Positions 5,813 to 12,908 of a DNA stretch of 16,267 bases are shown here, piece after piece; position 1 is the stretch's first letter, and each line of letters begins with the position of its first letter. The position numbers were made by a program, and so were the translations under genes. The notes under the pieces are model-generated. The model searched no databases, had not been told where the DNA came from, and saw only the letters and a list, made by a program, of their open reading frames with translations. The stretch covers positions 1-16,267 of the forward strand of contig JAODGV010000020.1 in assembly GCA_025464425.1 (NCBI GenBank), in the 5' to 3' direction. Source of the stretch: Methanosarcinales archaeon. GTDB lineage: Archaea > Halobacteriota > Syntropharchaeia > Alkanophagales > Methanospirareceae.

Positions 5813-6478
5813 TCATTCCAGTTCAACCTTTATCTTTCGCCATATCTTCAGCAGTTTTGTCATGCTCAGGTTCAGGGGACTGCTCAATTTCCCGGTATAT
5901 GTTAGCCTGTTATTCAATATTGCATGCTTCAGTTCCTCGTCACTGGATGCGTTCGCAATTATATATGCATTACCCACCTCCCATCCGAAATGTGCGTCAC
6001 TGCCCGCTGTTATCGGCAGGTCATGTCTGATAGCGAATTCTACCGCACGATCATTGTAACTCCGGAGAAGACACCGCGCATTTAACCCCTCCACACCATC
6101 AATTAATTCCGTATCATCATCTCGTAGCTGAAAAGCGGAACGGCGTATCTTATCAAATGGATGTGGTACAATGACTATACCGCCCTGAGCTTTTATCTCC
6201 TCGATGACAGCCCTGAAATCCCTCGTACGCTTACCCACCTCCTCATTCAGGAATAAACCTATCAGCTCCCCTCGGTTCGTCATTATCTCTGAGCCCACAA
6301 TCACTTTGAAATTGCCGCTTTCATATGCCTTCGATTCTAATCCACCCCTTATCGTGTTGTGATCTGTTACAGCGATCCCGGCAAGTCCTCGTTTCTCAGC
6401 ATGCTTCACGAGCTCTCGTGGCTCAAGTACGCCATCAATCGAATATTTCGTGTGCGTATGCAGGTCATATCTATTCAT
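5813..6478 (-). CDS. PHP-domain metal-dependent phosphoesterase
   Basis: A 221-residue protein with the full set of PHP metal ligands: DLHTHTKYS (His7, His9), VTDHN (Asp39, His40), GSEIMT (Glu64), VPHPFD (His106) and AGSDAH (Asp161, His163). PHP proteins bind two or three metal ions and hydrolyse phosphoesters. Relatives include bacterial TrpH/RNase AM (3',5'-nucleotide bisphosphates, RNA 5' ends) and histidinol phosphatase; the substrate here cannot be named from sequence. The closest in size and layout are the short archaeal PHP proteins that lack the inserted domain of TrpH. No ribosome site precedes the ATG at 6478, and a TATA element lies at leaderless spacing. It is divergent from ilvB, and its stop is 69 bases before the trpD start. 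Confidence 0.9.
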   Translation of the reverse strand: MNRYDLHTHTKYSIDGVLEPRELVKHAEKRGLAGIAVTDHNTIRGGLESKAYESGNFKVIVGSEIMTNRGELIGLFLNEEVGKRTRDFRAVIEEIKAQGGIVIVPHPFDKIRRSAFQLRDDDTELIDGVEGLNARCLLRSYNDRAVEFAIRHDLPITAGSDAHFGWEVGNAYIIANASSDEELKHAILNNRLTYTGKLSSPLNLSMTKLLKIWRKIKVELE

Positions 6479-6506
6479 TTTGAAGTGGACTGAGAATATT
6501 CAAATG

Positions 6507-6517
6507 TATATTAAATA
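6507..6517. promoter_or_regulatory. Near-symmetric TATA element between the PHP gene and ilvB
   Basis: TATATTAAATA reads as TATTTAATATA on the other strand. For ilvB it predicts a start near 6538, leaving about 20 bases of leader containing GAGGAGAGGGG. For the PHP gene it predicts a start within about 10 bases of the ATG. A second plus-strand candidate, TATAAAAG at 6530-6537, is too close to the ilvB ATG to be preferred. Confidence 0.45.
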
Positions 6518-6558
6518 GGGGTATCATTGTATAAAAGAGGATAAAGAGGAGAGGGGAT

Positions 6559-8274
6559 ATGACAGTGAAGAAATTGAGCGGTGCGGAGATAGTGGTGGAG
6601 GAATTGAAGCGCGAGGGTGTGGAAACGGCGTTTGGTATACCCGGTGGTGCCCTGCTGGATTTATATGAGGTGCTCTACAATGAGGGGGCGATAAAGCATA
6701 TACTTATGCGACACGAGCAGTGTGCAGCACATGCCGCGGATGGTTATGCCCGCGTGTCAGGTCGAACGGGCGTTTGTATCGCTACTTCAGGACCAGGTGC
6801 CACCAATCTCGTTACAGGACTGGCTACTGCGAATATTGATTCTTCACCCATTGTTGCACTGACTGGACAGGTCCCTACATCTGCGATAGGGTCAAATGCA
6901 TTTCAGGAGGCGAGTACATTCACCATTACAATGCCTATAACGAAGCATAACTTCCTGGTAACGCGAACCGAGGATTTGCCACGGGTCATACATAACGCAT
7001 TTTACATCGCCAGTACCGGGCGTAAGGGTGTTGTTCTGATAGACCTGCCGAAGGACGTCCAGGCGAAGAGGGTGGAAGTTGAATTACACCCCATGGACAC
7101 CTTTCCTGGCTATAAGCCGAACATAATTCCGAATAAGGCACAGACGAAGCGAGCGGCAGAAGCACTTGTGAATGCCGAGCGCCCGGTCATCCTCGCAGGA
7201 GGTGGTGTCATAAGCTCAGGTGCGACCGAAGAATTAAGGAATCTCGCGGAGAAGCTCGGTGCAGGCGTTGTCACCACTCTGATGGGCAAAGGTGCGATAC
7301 CTGAGACACATCCTCTATGTCTTGGTATGGCAGGTATGCACGGGCATATCTATGCAAATAGAGCACTTAACGAATGTGATGTCCTGCTTGCGCTCGGTAC
7401 ACGGTTCAGCGACAGGCTGACCGGCTGGCAACTTGACCAGTTTGCACCTGATGCGACCATAATCCATGTGGATGTTGATGCAGCAGAGATAAACAAGAAT
7501 ATACAGGTGGACATACCGATAGTGGGCGATGTGAAGCTTGCTATATCAGACATACTGAAATGGCTGGCTAAGGAGCGGATAAGAGAGGGCACTGTGTGGC
7601 TGCAGCGGATAAAAGAGATGCATTCCGCATGTGAGGATTGTATACGCGATGTATGGCGTGCGGGTTCATCAACATCGGATATCCTGATAAAGGAGCTCAG
7701 TAATATCCTGGACGGTAACGCCATAGTAACGACTGAGGTGGGGCAGTGTCAGATGTTTGCAGCGCATTATTACATGACCAGGGAGCCACGCACGTTCATA
7801 ACCTCCGGTGGACTGGGCACAATGGGGTTCGGCTTCCCCGCAGCCATAGGTGCCAAAGTCGCAGCACCTGACAGGAAGGTGGTTGACATCGCCGGTGATG
7901 GTAGCTTCCTGATGACCTGCCAGGACCTGGCAACCTGTGTTGAGAATGATATCCATGTGGTTGTATGTATATTTGATAACCGGTATCTTGGTATGGTAAG
8001 GCAATGGCAGGAACTGTTCTTCGATAAGAGATATTCTCATACCCATCTGGGTATAACGCCCGATTTCGTTAAGTTAGGGGAGGCTTTCGGGTGCTATGCC
8101 GAGCGAGTGGAGAAGCCAGAGGACCTGAAGTCGGCATTGAATAACGCATTTGAATCAGGCAAGCCCGCGGTGCTTGATATGATAGTGGGGAAGGAGGATA
8201 AGGTGCTGCCGATGATACCTCCGGGTGGCGGCATAACCGGTATGATAGGAACGGAGAGATGCAAACGCATATAA
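6559..8274 (+). CDS. ilvB: Acetolactate synthase, catalytic (large) subunit
   Basis: A 571-residue thiamine-diphosphate enzyme, the normal length. It condenses two pyruvates, or pyruvate with 2-oxobutyrate, in the first step of valine, leucine and isoleucine synthesis. The cofactor-activating glutamate is Glu53 in MRHEQCAAHAADGYAR. The central FAD/nucleotide-binding-like region follows (VILAGGGVISSGA onward), and the ThDP-Mg motif starts at GDGSFLM (446-452) and ends at Asn474 in FDNRYLGMVRQW, a 28-residue spacing. GAGAGGGG precedes the ATG. The last 16 bases overlap the regulatory subunit gene. No ilvC or leuA/ilvD neighbour is present, unlike many ilvBNC operons. Confidence 0.96.
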   Translation: MTVKKLSGAEIVVEELKREGVETAFGIPGGALLDLYEVLYNEGAIKHILMRHEQCAAHAADGYARVSGRTGVCIATSGPGATNLVTGLATANIDSSPIVALTGQVPTSAIGSNAFQEASTFTITMPITKHNFLVTRTEDLPRVIHNAFYIASTGRKGVVLIDLPKDVQAKRVEVELHPMDTFPGYKPNIIPNKAQTKRAAEALVNAERPVILAGGGVISSGATEELRNLAEKLGAGVVTTLMGKGAIPETHPLCLGMAGMHGHIYANRALNECDVLLALGTRFSDRLTGWQLDQFAPDATIIHVDVDAAEINKNIQVDIPIVGDVKLAISDILKWLAKERIREGTVWLQRIKEMHSACEDCIRDVWRAGSSTSDILIKELSNILDGNAIVTTEVGQCQMFAAHYYMTREPRTFITSGGLGTMGFGFPAAIGAKVAAPDRKVVDIAGDGSFLMTCQDLATCVENDIHVVVCIFDNRYLGMVRQWQELFFDKRYSHTHLGITPDFVKLGEAFGCYAERVEKPEDLKSALNNAFESGKPAVLDMIVGKEDKVLPMIPPGGGITGMIGTERCKRI

Positions 8275-8738
8275 TATCTTTACTGGTAGAGGATAACCCT
8301 GGAGTGCTGACGCGGATGTCCGGTATGTTCACAATGCGAGGCATAAATATCTCTTCGCTTACCGTATCTCCGTGTGAGAAGGAGGGGCTGTCAAGGATGA
8401 CAGTTGCGATAAAGGGCTCGGAGAGCGAGCTGGAGAAGGTGCGGAAGCAGCTGAGCAACATGATAGAAGTGCTGAAAGTGGTGGATTTGAAGGTGAACGA
8501 TTCGATCTTACGCGATCTCTGCCTCATGAAGGTCCATACAAGGAATACTGATGCACGTGCGGAAGTGATGCAGTTAGCGGAATCCTACGGTGCGAAAATA
8601 GTTCATGCATCGCTCGATTCGGTCATACTCGAACTTACAGAAGAGCCCGAGCGGATAGATCGGCTCGTGGAGTTGATGAAGCATTTCGGCTTGAAACAGC
8701 TATTCAGAACAGGTATTACTGCGATCGGGATAGATTGA
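8259..8738 (+). CDS. ilvN: Acetolactate synthase, regulatory (small) subunit
   Basis: A 159-residue protein (also called ilvH) with an N-terminal ACT domain, HIISLLVEDNPGVLTRMSGM then FTMRGINISSLTV (residues 4-36), that binds valine in homologues. A C-terminal ALS_ss domain follows from about 85 (RDLCLMKVHTRNTDARAEVM). It activates the catalytic subunit and confers feedback inhibition. It starts inside ilvB (16-base overlap) and is co-translated with it. Its 3' end overlaps the convergent membrane-protein gene by 23 bases, so no terminator fits between them. Confidence 0.95.
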   Translation: MQTHIISLLVEDNPGVLTRMSGMFTMRGINISSLTVSPCEKEGLSRMTVAIKGSESELEKVRKQLSNMIEVLKVVDLKVNDSILRDLCLMKVHTRNTDARAEVMQLAESYGAKIVHASLDSVILELTEEPERIDRLVELMKHFGLKQLFRTGITAIGID

Positions 8739-9264
8739 AAGGTCTCACAAATCGGATTGAGAATGATAGTATGGCGGAAATGAGTATGATGAGCTCGGTT
8801 CCATTGCTTATTATCGGTATCTCGGGCACGGAAGGAGAGGGCTTGACTGCATAATGCACTTCTCGTACGTCACCGGGTACAAACCATGAGAATGATATTC
8901 CGGGACCGGTCTCTTTTAGACCGAACCAGAACCTGAGGTTGTAATTATCCACCGAGAGGGGATAGAACAGGAATACACCATTGTAGAATGCATCCAGTAA
9001 TATATGAGAAGCGATGAGAGTAGCAGCCAGAGCAAGCCACCTTATCTTTACCTTATTCCTGGCTTGTGGTACCGCCATGAAGATTAAAGGTAGAGCAATG
9101 ATAAACACGTTATGGAGTGTTGCTCTGTGCACACCAAATAGCGAATCGAGGTCGCACAATAGCCCGAAGGGTATCAAAGCGATTGCTGGCTTCAGTTCAT
9201 CCTCGCTCATGCACGAGGCAATGATGAAGAGTGAGATAGCAAGATGTAGACCTTCAGCGGGCAT
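8716..9264 (-). CDS. YdjM/DUF457-type membrane protein, putative metal-dependent hydrolase
   Basis: A 182-residue protein with hydrophobic segments at about 5-18, 26-37, 52-64, 76-92 and 158-170. The conserved polar residues of the YdjM (DUF457) family are visible: His7 in GLHLAISLF, Asp38 and Asp40 in LLCDLDSLFG, His46 and His51 in VHRATLHN, and His87/Asp91 in ASHILLDAFYNG. Together they look like a metal site at the membrane. The family is annotated as membrane-bound hydrolase, but a substrate is not established to my knowledge. Its ATG follows the trpA stop with no gap (TAG then ATG), so it is trpA's operon partner. The link to tryptophan synthesis is probably transcriptional convenience. 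Confidence 0.8.
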   Translation of the reverse strand: MPAEGLHLAISLFIIASCMSEDELKPAIALIPFGLLCDLDSLFGVHRATLHNVFIIALPLIFMAVPQARNKVKIRWLALAATLIASHILLDAFYNGVFLFYPLSVDNYNLRFWFGLKETGPGISFSWFVPGDVREVHYAVKPSPSVPEIPIISNGTELIILISAILSFSIRFVRPFNLSRSQ

Positions 9265-10056
9265 CTATCTGGTAGCAGCTTTTAAAGACCGTGCAAAATC
9301 CTCTATACGTTTTGTAAGGTCACTACCACCCTCTTCAATCAATTTTATTATCGCACTGCCAACGATCGCGCCATCGGCAAACTGGCATACCGCCTTAACG
9401 TGTTCGGGCATGGAGATGCCGAAGCCGACTGCGAGTGGCACATGGATCTTCATTCTCGACTCGTGTTCCCTTATTCGGGTTATCAGTGGTTCAATCACAT
9501 CGGAAAGTCTTTCTCGCGCGCCCGTCACGCCGAGCAGCGATACTACATAGATGAAACCCGAAGCGGAACCGAGGATACGAGCCATTCGCTTATCTGTGGT
9601 CGTGGGTGCTATGAGGTATATCAAATCGGTCTCATATCTATTGCATACGTCCCGTAGCGGCTCTGACTCCTCGACCGGGAGGTCGGGTACTATGATACCA
9701 CTTATACCCGCACTTTCACAATCGTCAACGAAACGTTCCAGCCCACGCTGCAGAATGAGATTATAATATGTGAGGCATACTTTCTCCACATTCTTTATCT
9801 TAGTAGCAACACTGAAATAAACATCAGGGTTCATTCCGGCACGTAAACTGCTCTCACTCGCTCGCTGTATCGTGACACCATCGGCAATGGGGTCAGAGAA
9901 CGGCAATCCGAGCTCCAGAATGTCAACACCGCCACGAACCAGCGCATCTGCAATCTCAATTGTTGCGCCGACATCGGGATAACCAGCGGTGATGAACCCG
10001 ATCAACGCCCCCTCGCCTCGATTACTCAGCTCCTCAAACTTATCCGTCAGTGACAT
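9265..10056 (-). CDS. trpA: Tryptophan synthase alpha subunit
   Basis: A 263-residue (beta/alpha)8 protein that cleaves indole-3-glycerol phosphate and passes indole to TrpB. The catalytic acids are present: Glu48 in DILELGLPFSDP and Asp59 in IADGVTIQRAS, matching Glu49 and Asp60 of the E. coli enzyme. The phosphate-binding part is seen in FITAGYPD (21-28), and GIIVPDLPVEES and FIYVVSLLGVTGAR follow in the expected order. TrpB is not in the window, although the two normally work as a complex. The start is ATG 10056 with CAGAG before it. It is divergent from aroE across a 129-base region carrying GATAGG repeats. Confidence 0.96.
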   Translation of the reverse strand: MSLTDKFEELSNRGEGALIGFITAGYPDVGATIEIADALVRGGVDILELGLPFSDPIADGVTIQRASESSLRAGMNPDVYFSVATKIKNVEKVCLTYYNLILQRGLERFVDDCESAGISGIIVPDLPVEESEPLRDVCNRYETDLIYLIAPTTTDKRMARILGSASGFIYVVSLLGVTGARERLSDVIEPLITRIREHESRMKIHVPLAVGFGISMPEHVKAVCQFADGAIVGSAIIKLIEEGGSDLTKRIEDFARSLKAATR

Positions 10057-10101
10057 CTCTGATGTTTATGATGATAGCACTTAAAAACAAAGAAGGTGTT
10101 T

Positions 10102-10112
10102 TGTATTAAAGA
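10102..10112 (-). promoter_or_regulatory. Possible trpA TATA box with an adjoining GATAGG
   Basis: TCTTTAATACA on the minus strand lies about 46-56 bases upstream of the trpA ATG, giving a predicted leader of about 20-25 bases. GATAGG lies immediately upstream on the same strand (10114-10119), where a regulator could block or assist TBP/TFB binding. Confidence 0.35.
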
Positions 10113-10146
10113 TGCCTATCGCCCTAACAATTTTAACAACTGGAAT

Positions 10147-10176
10147 AGCAGATAGGAATAAAGCAGATAGGATAAC
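10147..10176 (+). repeat. Tandem 15-base repeat upstream of aroE
   Basis: AGCAGATAGGAATAA (10147-10161) is followed directly by AGCAGATAGGATAAC (10162-10176). The first 11 bases are identical. The block ends 10 bases before the aroE ATG. A third GATAGG lies in inverse orientation at 10114-10119. The arrangement looks like an operator or leader element, but no binding protein can be named. Confidence 0.45.
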
Positions 10177-10185
10177 CATGAGGAG

Positions 10186-11019
10186 ATGATGAAGAAGGTA
10201 TATGGTGTTATAGGAGACCCGATAGAGCATAGCCTCTCGCCTGTTATGCATAATGCCGCATTTGACGCGCTTGGACTAAACGCCATTTATCTCGCATTCC
10301 GTGTATCCAAGGACGACGTGGGTGACGCAATACGTGGTGCGAAAAGCCTGGGTATCGCCGGGCTCAATGTCACCATACCACTGAAGGAGAAGGCACTCGA
10401 GTTCGTCGTGCCCGATGCGTTAGCAAGCCGCATAGGTGCGATAAACACCATTGATTTCAGTAAGGGTACACCTGAGGGCTACAATACCGATGGGCTCGGT
10501 GCACTGGCAGTATTAAAGGAAGCGGTAGGCGAGTTACGTAACAAAAAAGTGTTGATACTCGGTGCAGGAGGTGCAGCACGGGCTATTGCGTTCTATCTCG
10601 ATTCTGAGGGGTCCATACTGACGATAGCGAACCGCAACGTGGCACGAGCCAGGCGGTTAGCTTCTGCTCTTCGTAATGCCGAACCGGTCGGCATGGATGA
10701 GCTCGAACGAAGAATAAAAGACATTGATATACTCATCAATGCCACACCTGTGGGAATGTACCCGCGAGAGGATGAAACACTCATAGATGCGGAATTGATG
10801 CATTCCGAACTCGTGGTATTCGATATTGTGTATAATCCACCGGAGACGAAACTGTTAAAGGAGGCGAAGAAGGCTGGTGTACGTACCTTAATAAACGGTT
10901 TGAAGATGCTACTCTATCAGGGTGCTGCATCGTTCAAAATATGGACCGGCATGGAACCACCGTTGAACAGGATGGAAGCAGCGGTAAGAGAAGCTCTTTC
11001 AGTACGAACCAGACCTTAG
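10186..11019 (+). CDS. aroE: Shikimate dehydrogenase (NADP+)
   Basis: A 277-residue enzyme that reduces 3-dehydroshikimate to shikimate on the route to chorismate and hence the aromatic amino acids. Substrate-binding residues are in PIEHSLSPVMHN (12-23), the catalytic Lys67 in NVTIPLKEKA and Asp102 in GYNTDGLGA. The Rossmann glycine loop is ILGAGGAARAIAF (124-136), and the C-terminal substrate motif GLKMLLYQGAASF is intact. The ATG pair at 10186 and 10189 is preceded immediately by GAGGAG, so ATG 10189 has slightly better spacing; the difference is one Met. The 3' end overlaps convergent purD by 21 bases. It is a single-gene unit. Confidence 0.95.
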   Translation: MMKKVYGVIGDPIEHSLSPVMHNAAFDALGLNAIYLAFRVSKDDVGDAIRGAKSLGIAGLNVTIPLKEKALEFVVPDALASRIGAINTIDFSKGTPEGYNTDGLGALAVLKEAVGELRNKKVLILGAGGAARAIAFYLDSEGSILTIANRNVARARRLASALRNAEPVGMDELERRIKDIDILINATPVGMYPREDETLIDAELMHSELVVFDIVYNPPETKLLKEAKKAGVRTLINGLKMLLYQGAASFKIWTGMEPPLNRMEAAVREALSVRTRP

Positions 11020-12405
11020 CTCCTTCATCCTCGCTATACTGCGTGCTATGTGATGTGAAGCACCGATATCCCAGCGGTTCCATAGCGCACCATCTATCTC
11101 CCTTATACCCCTGAGTGAAATCTCCCGCGCCTCTTCTATGCTATCACCGATACCAACAGTGCAGACGGTTCTTGAACCAAGTGCGTAGGTATTACCATCT
11201 GCTCTTAGCTCCATAGAACCCGGATATACTCGCAGAGCATTACCGTAATCCGTCATCATGCGATACACACCGCTCAAATCCACTCTCCGATCGCCGGTGT
11301 ACCGTTCACGGTAACCGCCGTAGTCCATTGGCACCGCATAGGTAACTACCGTCGCTTTACGCTCGAATTCCACATCCTTGAGTGTGCCCTCAACCATCCG
11401 GAAGCAGATATCAACGAAGTCACTCTTCAAGACCGGCAATATATTCTGAATCTCAGGATCACCCGGACGACTGTTTATCTCCAGTATCTTCGCACCTTCT
11501 CGTGTATGCATAAAGGCGATATAGAACGGAATGCCCCTCAACTCTTCTTTTACGGCTGCACCTTCCTTCAACGCATTGAATATCCTGGCAGCGATACTCT
11601 CCTCCTCTTCTCGGTCACGCTCGCTCATGAACGGCAGCCAGTCCCTGACATCCTTATAAGAGCCCATACCGCCTGTATTGGGTCCCATATCATGATCAAA
11701 TGCTCGTTTGTAATCCCTCGTATCAGGTAACGGCACAATACGCCTGCCGTCGCATAACGCCTGAAAACTCGATTCCTCACCCTCCAGCTTCTCCTCTAAT
11801 ATCACATCACTGCTACCGAAAATGCTCATGAAATGCTCATATAGCTGCTCTCTGGTCGTGAAATGGTCGCCCCAGACTCCCACGCCCTTACCAGCTGCGG
11901 GTCTGTCGGGCTTCACCACCACTCTTGAGTCCAGCTCGTCAAGGAATGCCCAGACCGCTCTCTTCAGCTCGTCACCGGTTGTGTATTCATCACGACGGAA
12001 GACTTTAAACCTGGGATTCGCATCAGGGCAGCACTCAGCGAGCATAAGCCGCTGTGACACTTTGCTCGCTTCTATCGCGTATCTCCTCGCCGGGCATATC
12101 ATAGGTACACCAGTATCCCGCTCTATAACGTCCCTGATACCTTCTATTATCGGCTTCTCTGGGCAGCATATCCCAAAATCTATACCCTCTCTGTGGGCAT
12201 ACACGAAATCACGTATCCTGTGCACGTCCAGATCAGGGATTACCACATGCTTATCTGCATGCTTCAAATTGAACGGATTGCCCTGCCGGTCTGCGACATA
12301 AAAATGGAGATCGTAATCACCGCTGCCACTCCTGCTCAACGCGTCTATCACCGCGCAGGCGCGTGAGCCATACGAGACCACCAGAATCCCCACTCGCTCT
12401 GCCAT
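10999..12405 (-). CDS. purD: Phosphoribosylamine-glycine ligase (GARS), diverged archaeal form
   Basis: A 468-residue ATP-grasp enzyme, longer than the usual 420-430. It joins glycine to phosphoribosylamine in purine synthesis. Motifs in order: KPDRPAAGKGVGVWGD (165-180, nucleotide loop, K-D-AAGKGV in family), EEKLEGEESSFQALCDG (204-220), DTRDYKRAFDHDMGPNTGGM (228-247), then metal-binding LEINSRPGDPEIQ (308-320) and a GARS C-terminal domain. The N-terminus (ILVVSYGSRACAVIDALS) lacks the usual GGREHA loop, and EINSRPGDPE replaces the common EFNVRFGDPE. I infer a diverged PurD lineage rather than a different enzyme. A TATA box centred near 12422 sits only 16 bases before the ATG, so a leaderless GTG start at 12393 (codon 5) is an alternative. 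Confidence 0.85.
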   Translation of the reverse strand: MAERVGILVVSYGSRACAVIDALSRSGSGDYDLHFYVADRQGNPFNLKHADKHVVIPDLDVHRIRDFVYAHREGIDFGICCPEKPIIEGIRDVIERDTGVPMICPARRYAIEASKVSQRLMLAECCPDANPRFKVFRRDEYTTGDELKRAVWAFLDELDSRVVVKPDRPAAGKGVGVWGDHFTTREQLYEHFMSIFGSSDVILEEKLEGEESSFQALCDGRRIVPLPDTRDYKRAFDHDMGPNTGGMGSYKDVRDWLPFMSERDREEEESIAARIFNALKEGAAVKEELRGIPFYIAFMHTREGAKILEINSRPGDPEIQNILPVLKSDFVDICFRMVEGTLKDVEFERKATVVTYAVPMDYGGYRERYTGDRRVDLSGVYRMMTDYGNALRVYPGSMELRADGNTYALGSRTVCTVGIGDSIEEAREISLRGIREIDGALWNRWDIGASHHIARSIARMKELRSGSY

Positions 12406-12415
12406 GATATTGTTG

Positions 12416-12428
12416 TATTTATATAAAA
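12416..12428. promoter_or_regulatory. TATA element between purD and the prefoldin gene
   Basis: TATTTATATAAAA (TTTTATATAAATA on the other strand) is the only strong TATA element in the 69-base divergent gap. For the prefoldin gene it predicts a start near 12448 and a 27-base leader. For purD it predicts a start near 12396, inside the annotated coding region, which argues for a leaderless downstream start. Confidence 0.45.
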
Positions 12429-12474
12429 CAAAAGAATAGTTAGGTTAGGATATTAATTCATGAAGTGATGAGAA

Positions 12475-12837
12475 ATGAGTGGAAGTGGAGAGATACCCCC
12501 GGTGGTGCAGAACCAGCTTGCACAACTGCAACAGTTGAAGCTTCAGCTGGAAGCGGTGGGCAGGCAGAAGATACAGGTTGAGGCGTTATTACGTGATACC
12601 GAGAACGCATTGAAAGAGCTGGAGAAGCTCGATGAGAATTCCATTATATATCGGACTGTGGGTGAATTGATGATAAAAGCAGATAAAACGGAGGTTCAGA
12701 AGGACCTGTCAGAGAGGAAGGAGACCTATGATCTCCGTTTAAAGACCCTGGAGCGTCAGGAGGAGCGGGTACAGAAGAGGTATCAGCAGTTGCAGCAACA
12801 GTTGCAGGAAGCTTTAGGTGGCACGCTGGGTGCCTGA
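12475..12837 (+). CDS. pfdB: Prefoldin subunit beta
   Basis: A 120-residue protein that is almost entirely coiled coil: helix one, VQNQLAQLQQLKLQLEAVGR to about 50, a beta-hairpin region with YRTVGELMIKAD (59-70), and helix two from 72 to about 113 (ETYDLRLKTLERQEERVQKR). This is the prefoldin beta layout. Two alpha and four beta subunits form the jellyfish-shaped hexamer that holds unfolded proteins for the thermosome. The start lacks a strong ribosome site (GTGATGAG at -10). A promoter for rtcB seems to follow it, so the gene is probably a single unit. Confidence 0.93.
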   Translation: MSGSGEIPPVVQNQLAQLQQLKLQLEAVGRQKIQVEALLRDTENALKELEKLDENSIIYRTVGELMIKADKTEVQKDLSERKETYDLRLKTLERQEERVQKRYQQLQQQLQEALGGTLGA

Positions 12838-12849
12838 GCCTTATTCATA

Positions 12850-12860
12850 ATATAATTTAA
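12850..12860 (+). promoter_or_regulatory. Possible TATA box of the rtcB-cmk-ClC operon
   Basis: ATATAATTTAA lies about 49-59 bases before the rtcB ATG in the 71-base gap after the prefoldin stop. It predicts a start near 12880 and a leader of about 30 bases that contains AGGAGGG (12892-12898). Confidence 0.4.
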
Positions 12861-12908
12861 CTTTATTGTACCACGTTTTGTACTCCATGGCAGGAGGGAT
12901 TTTAGAGT

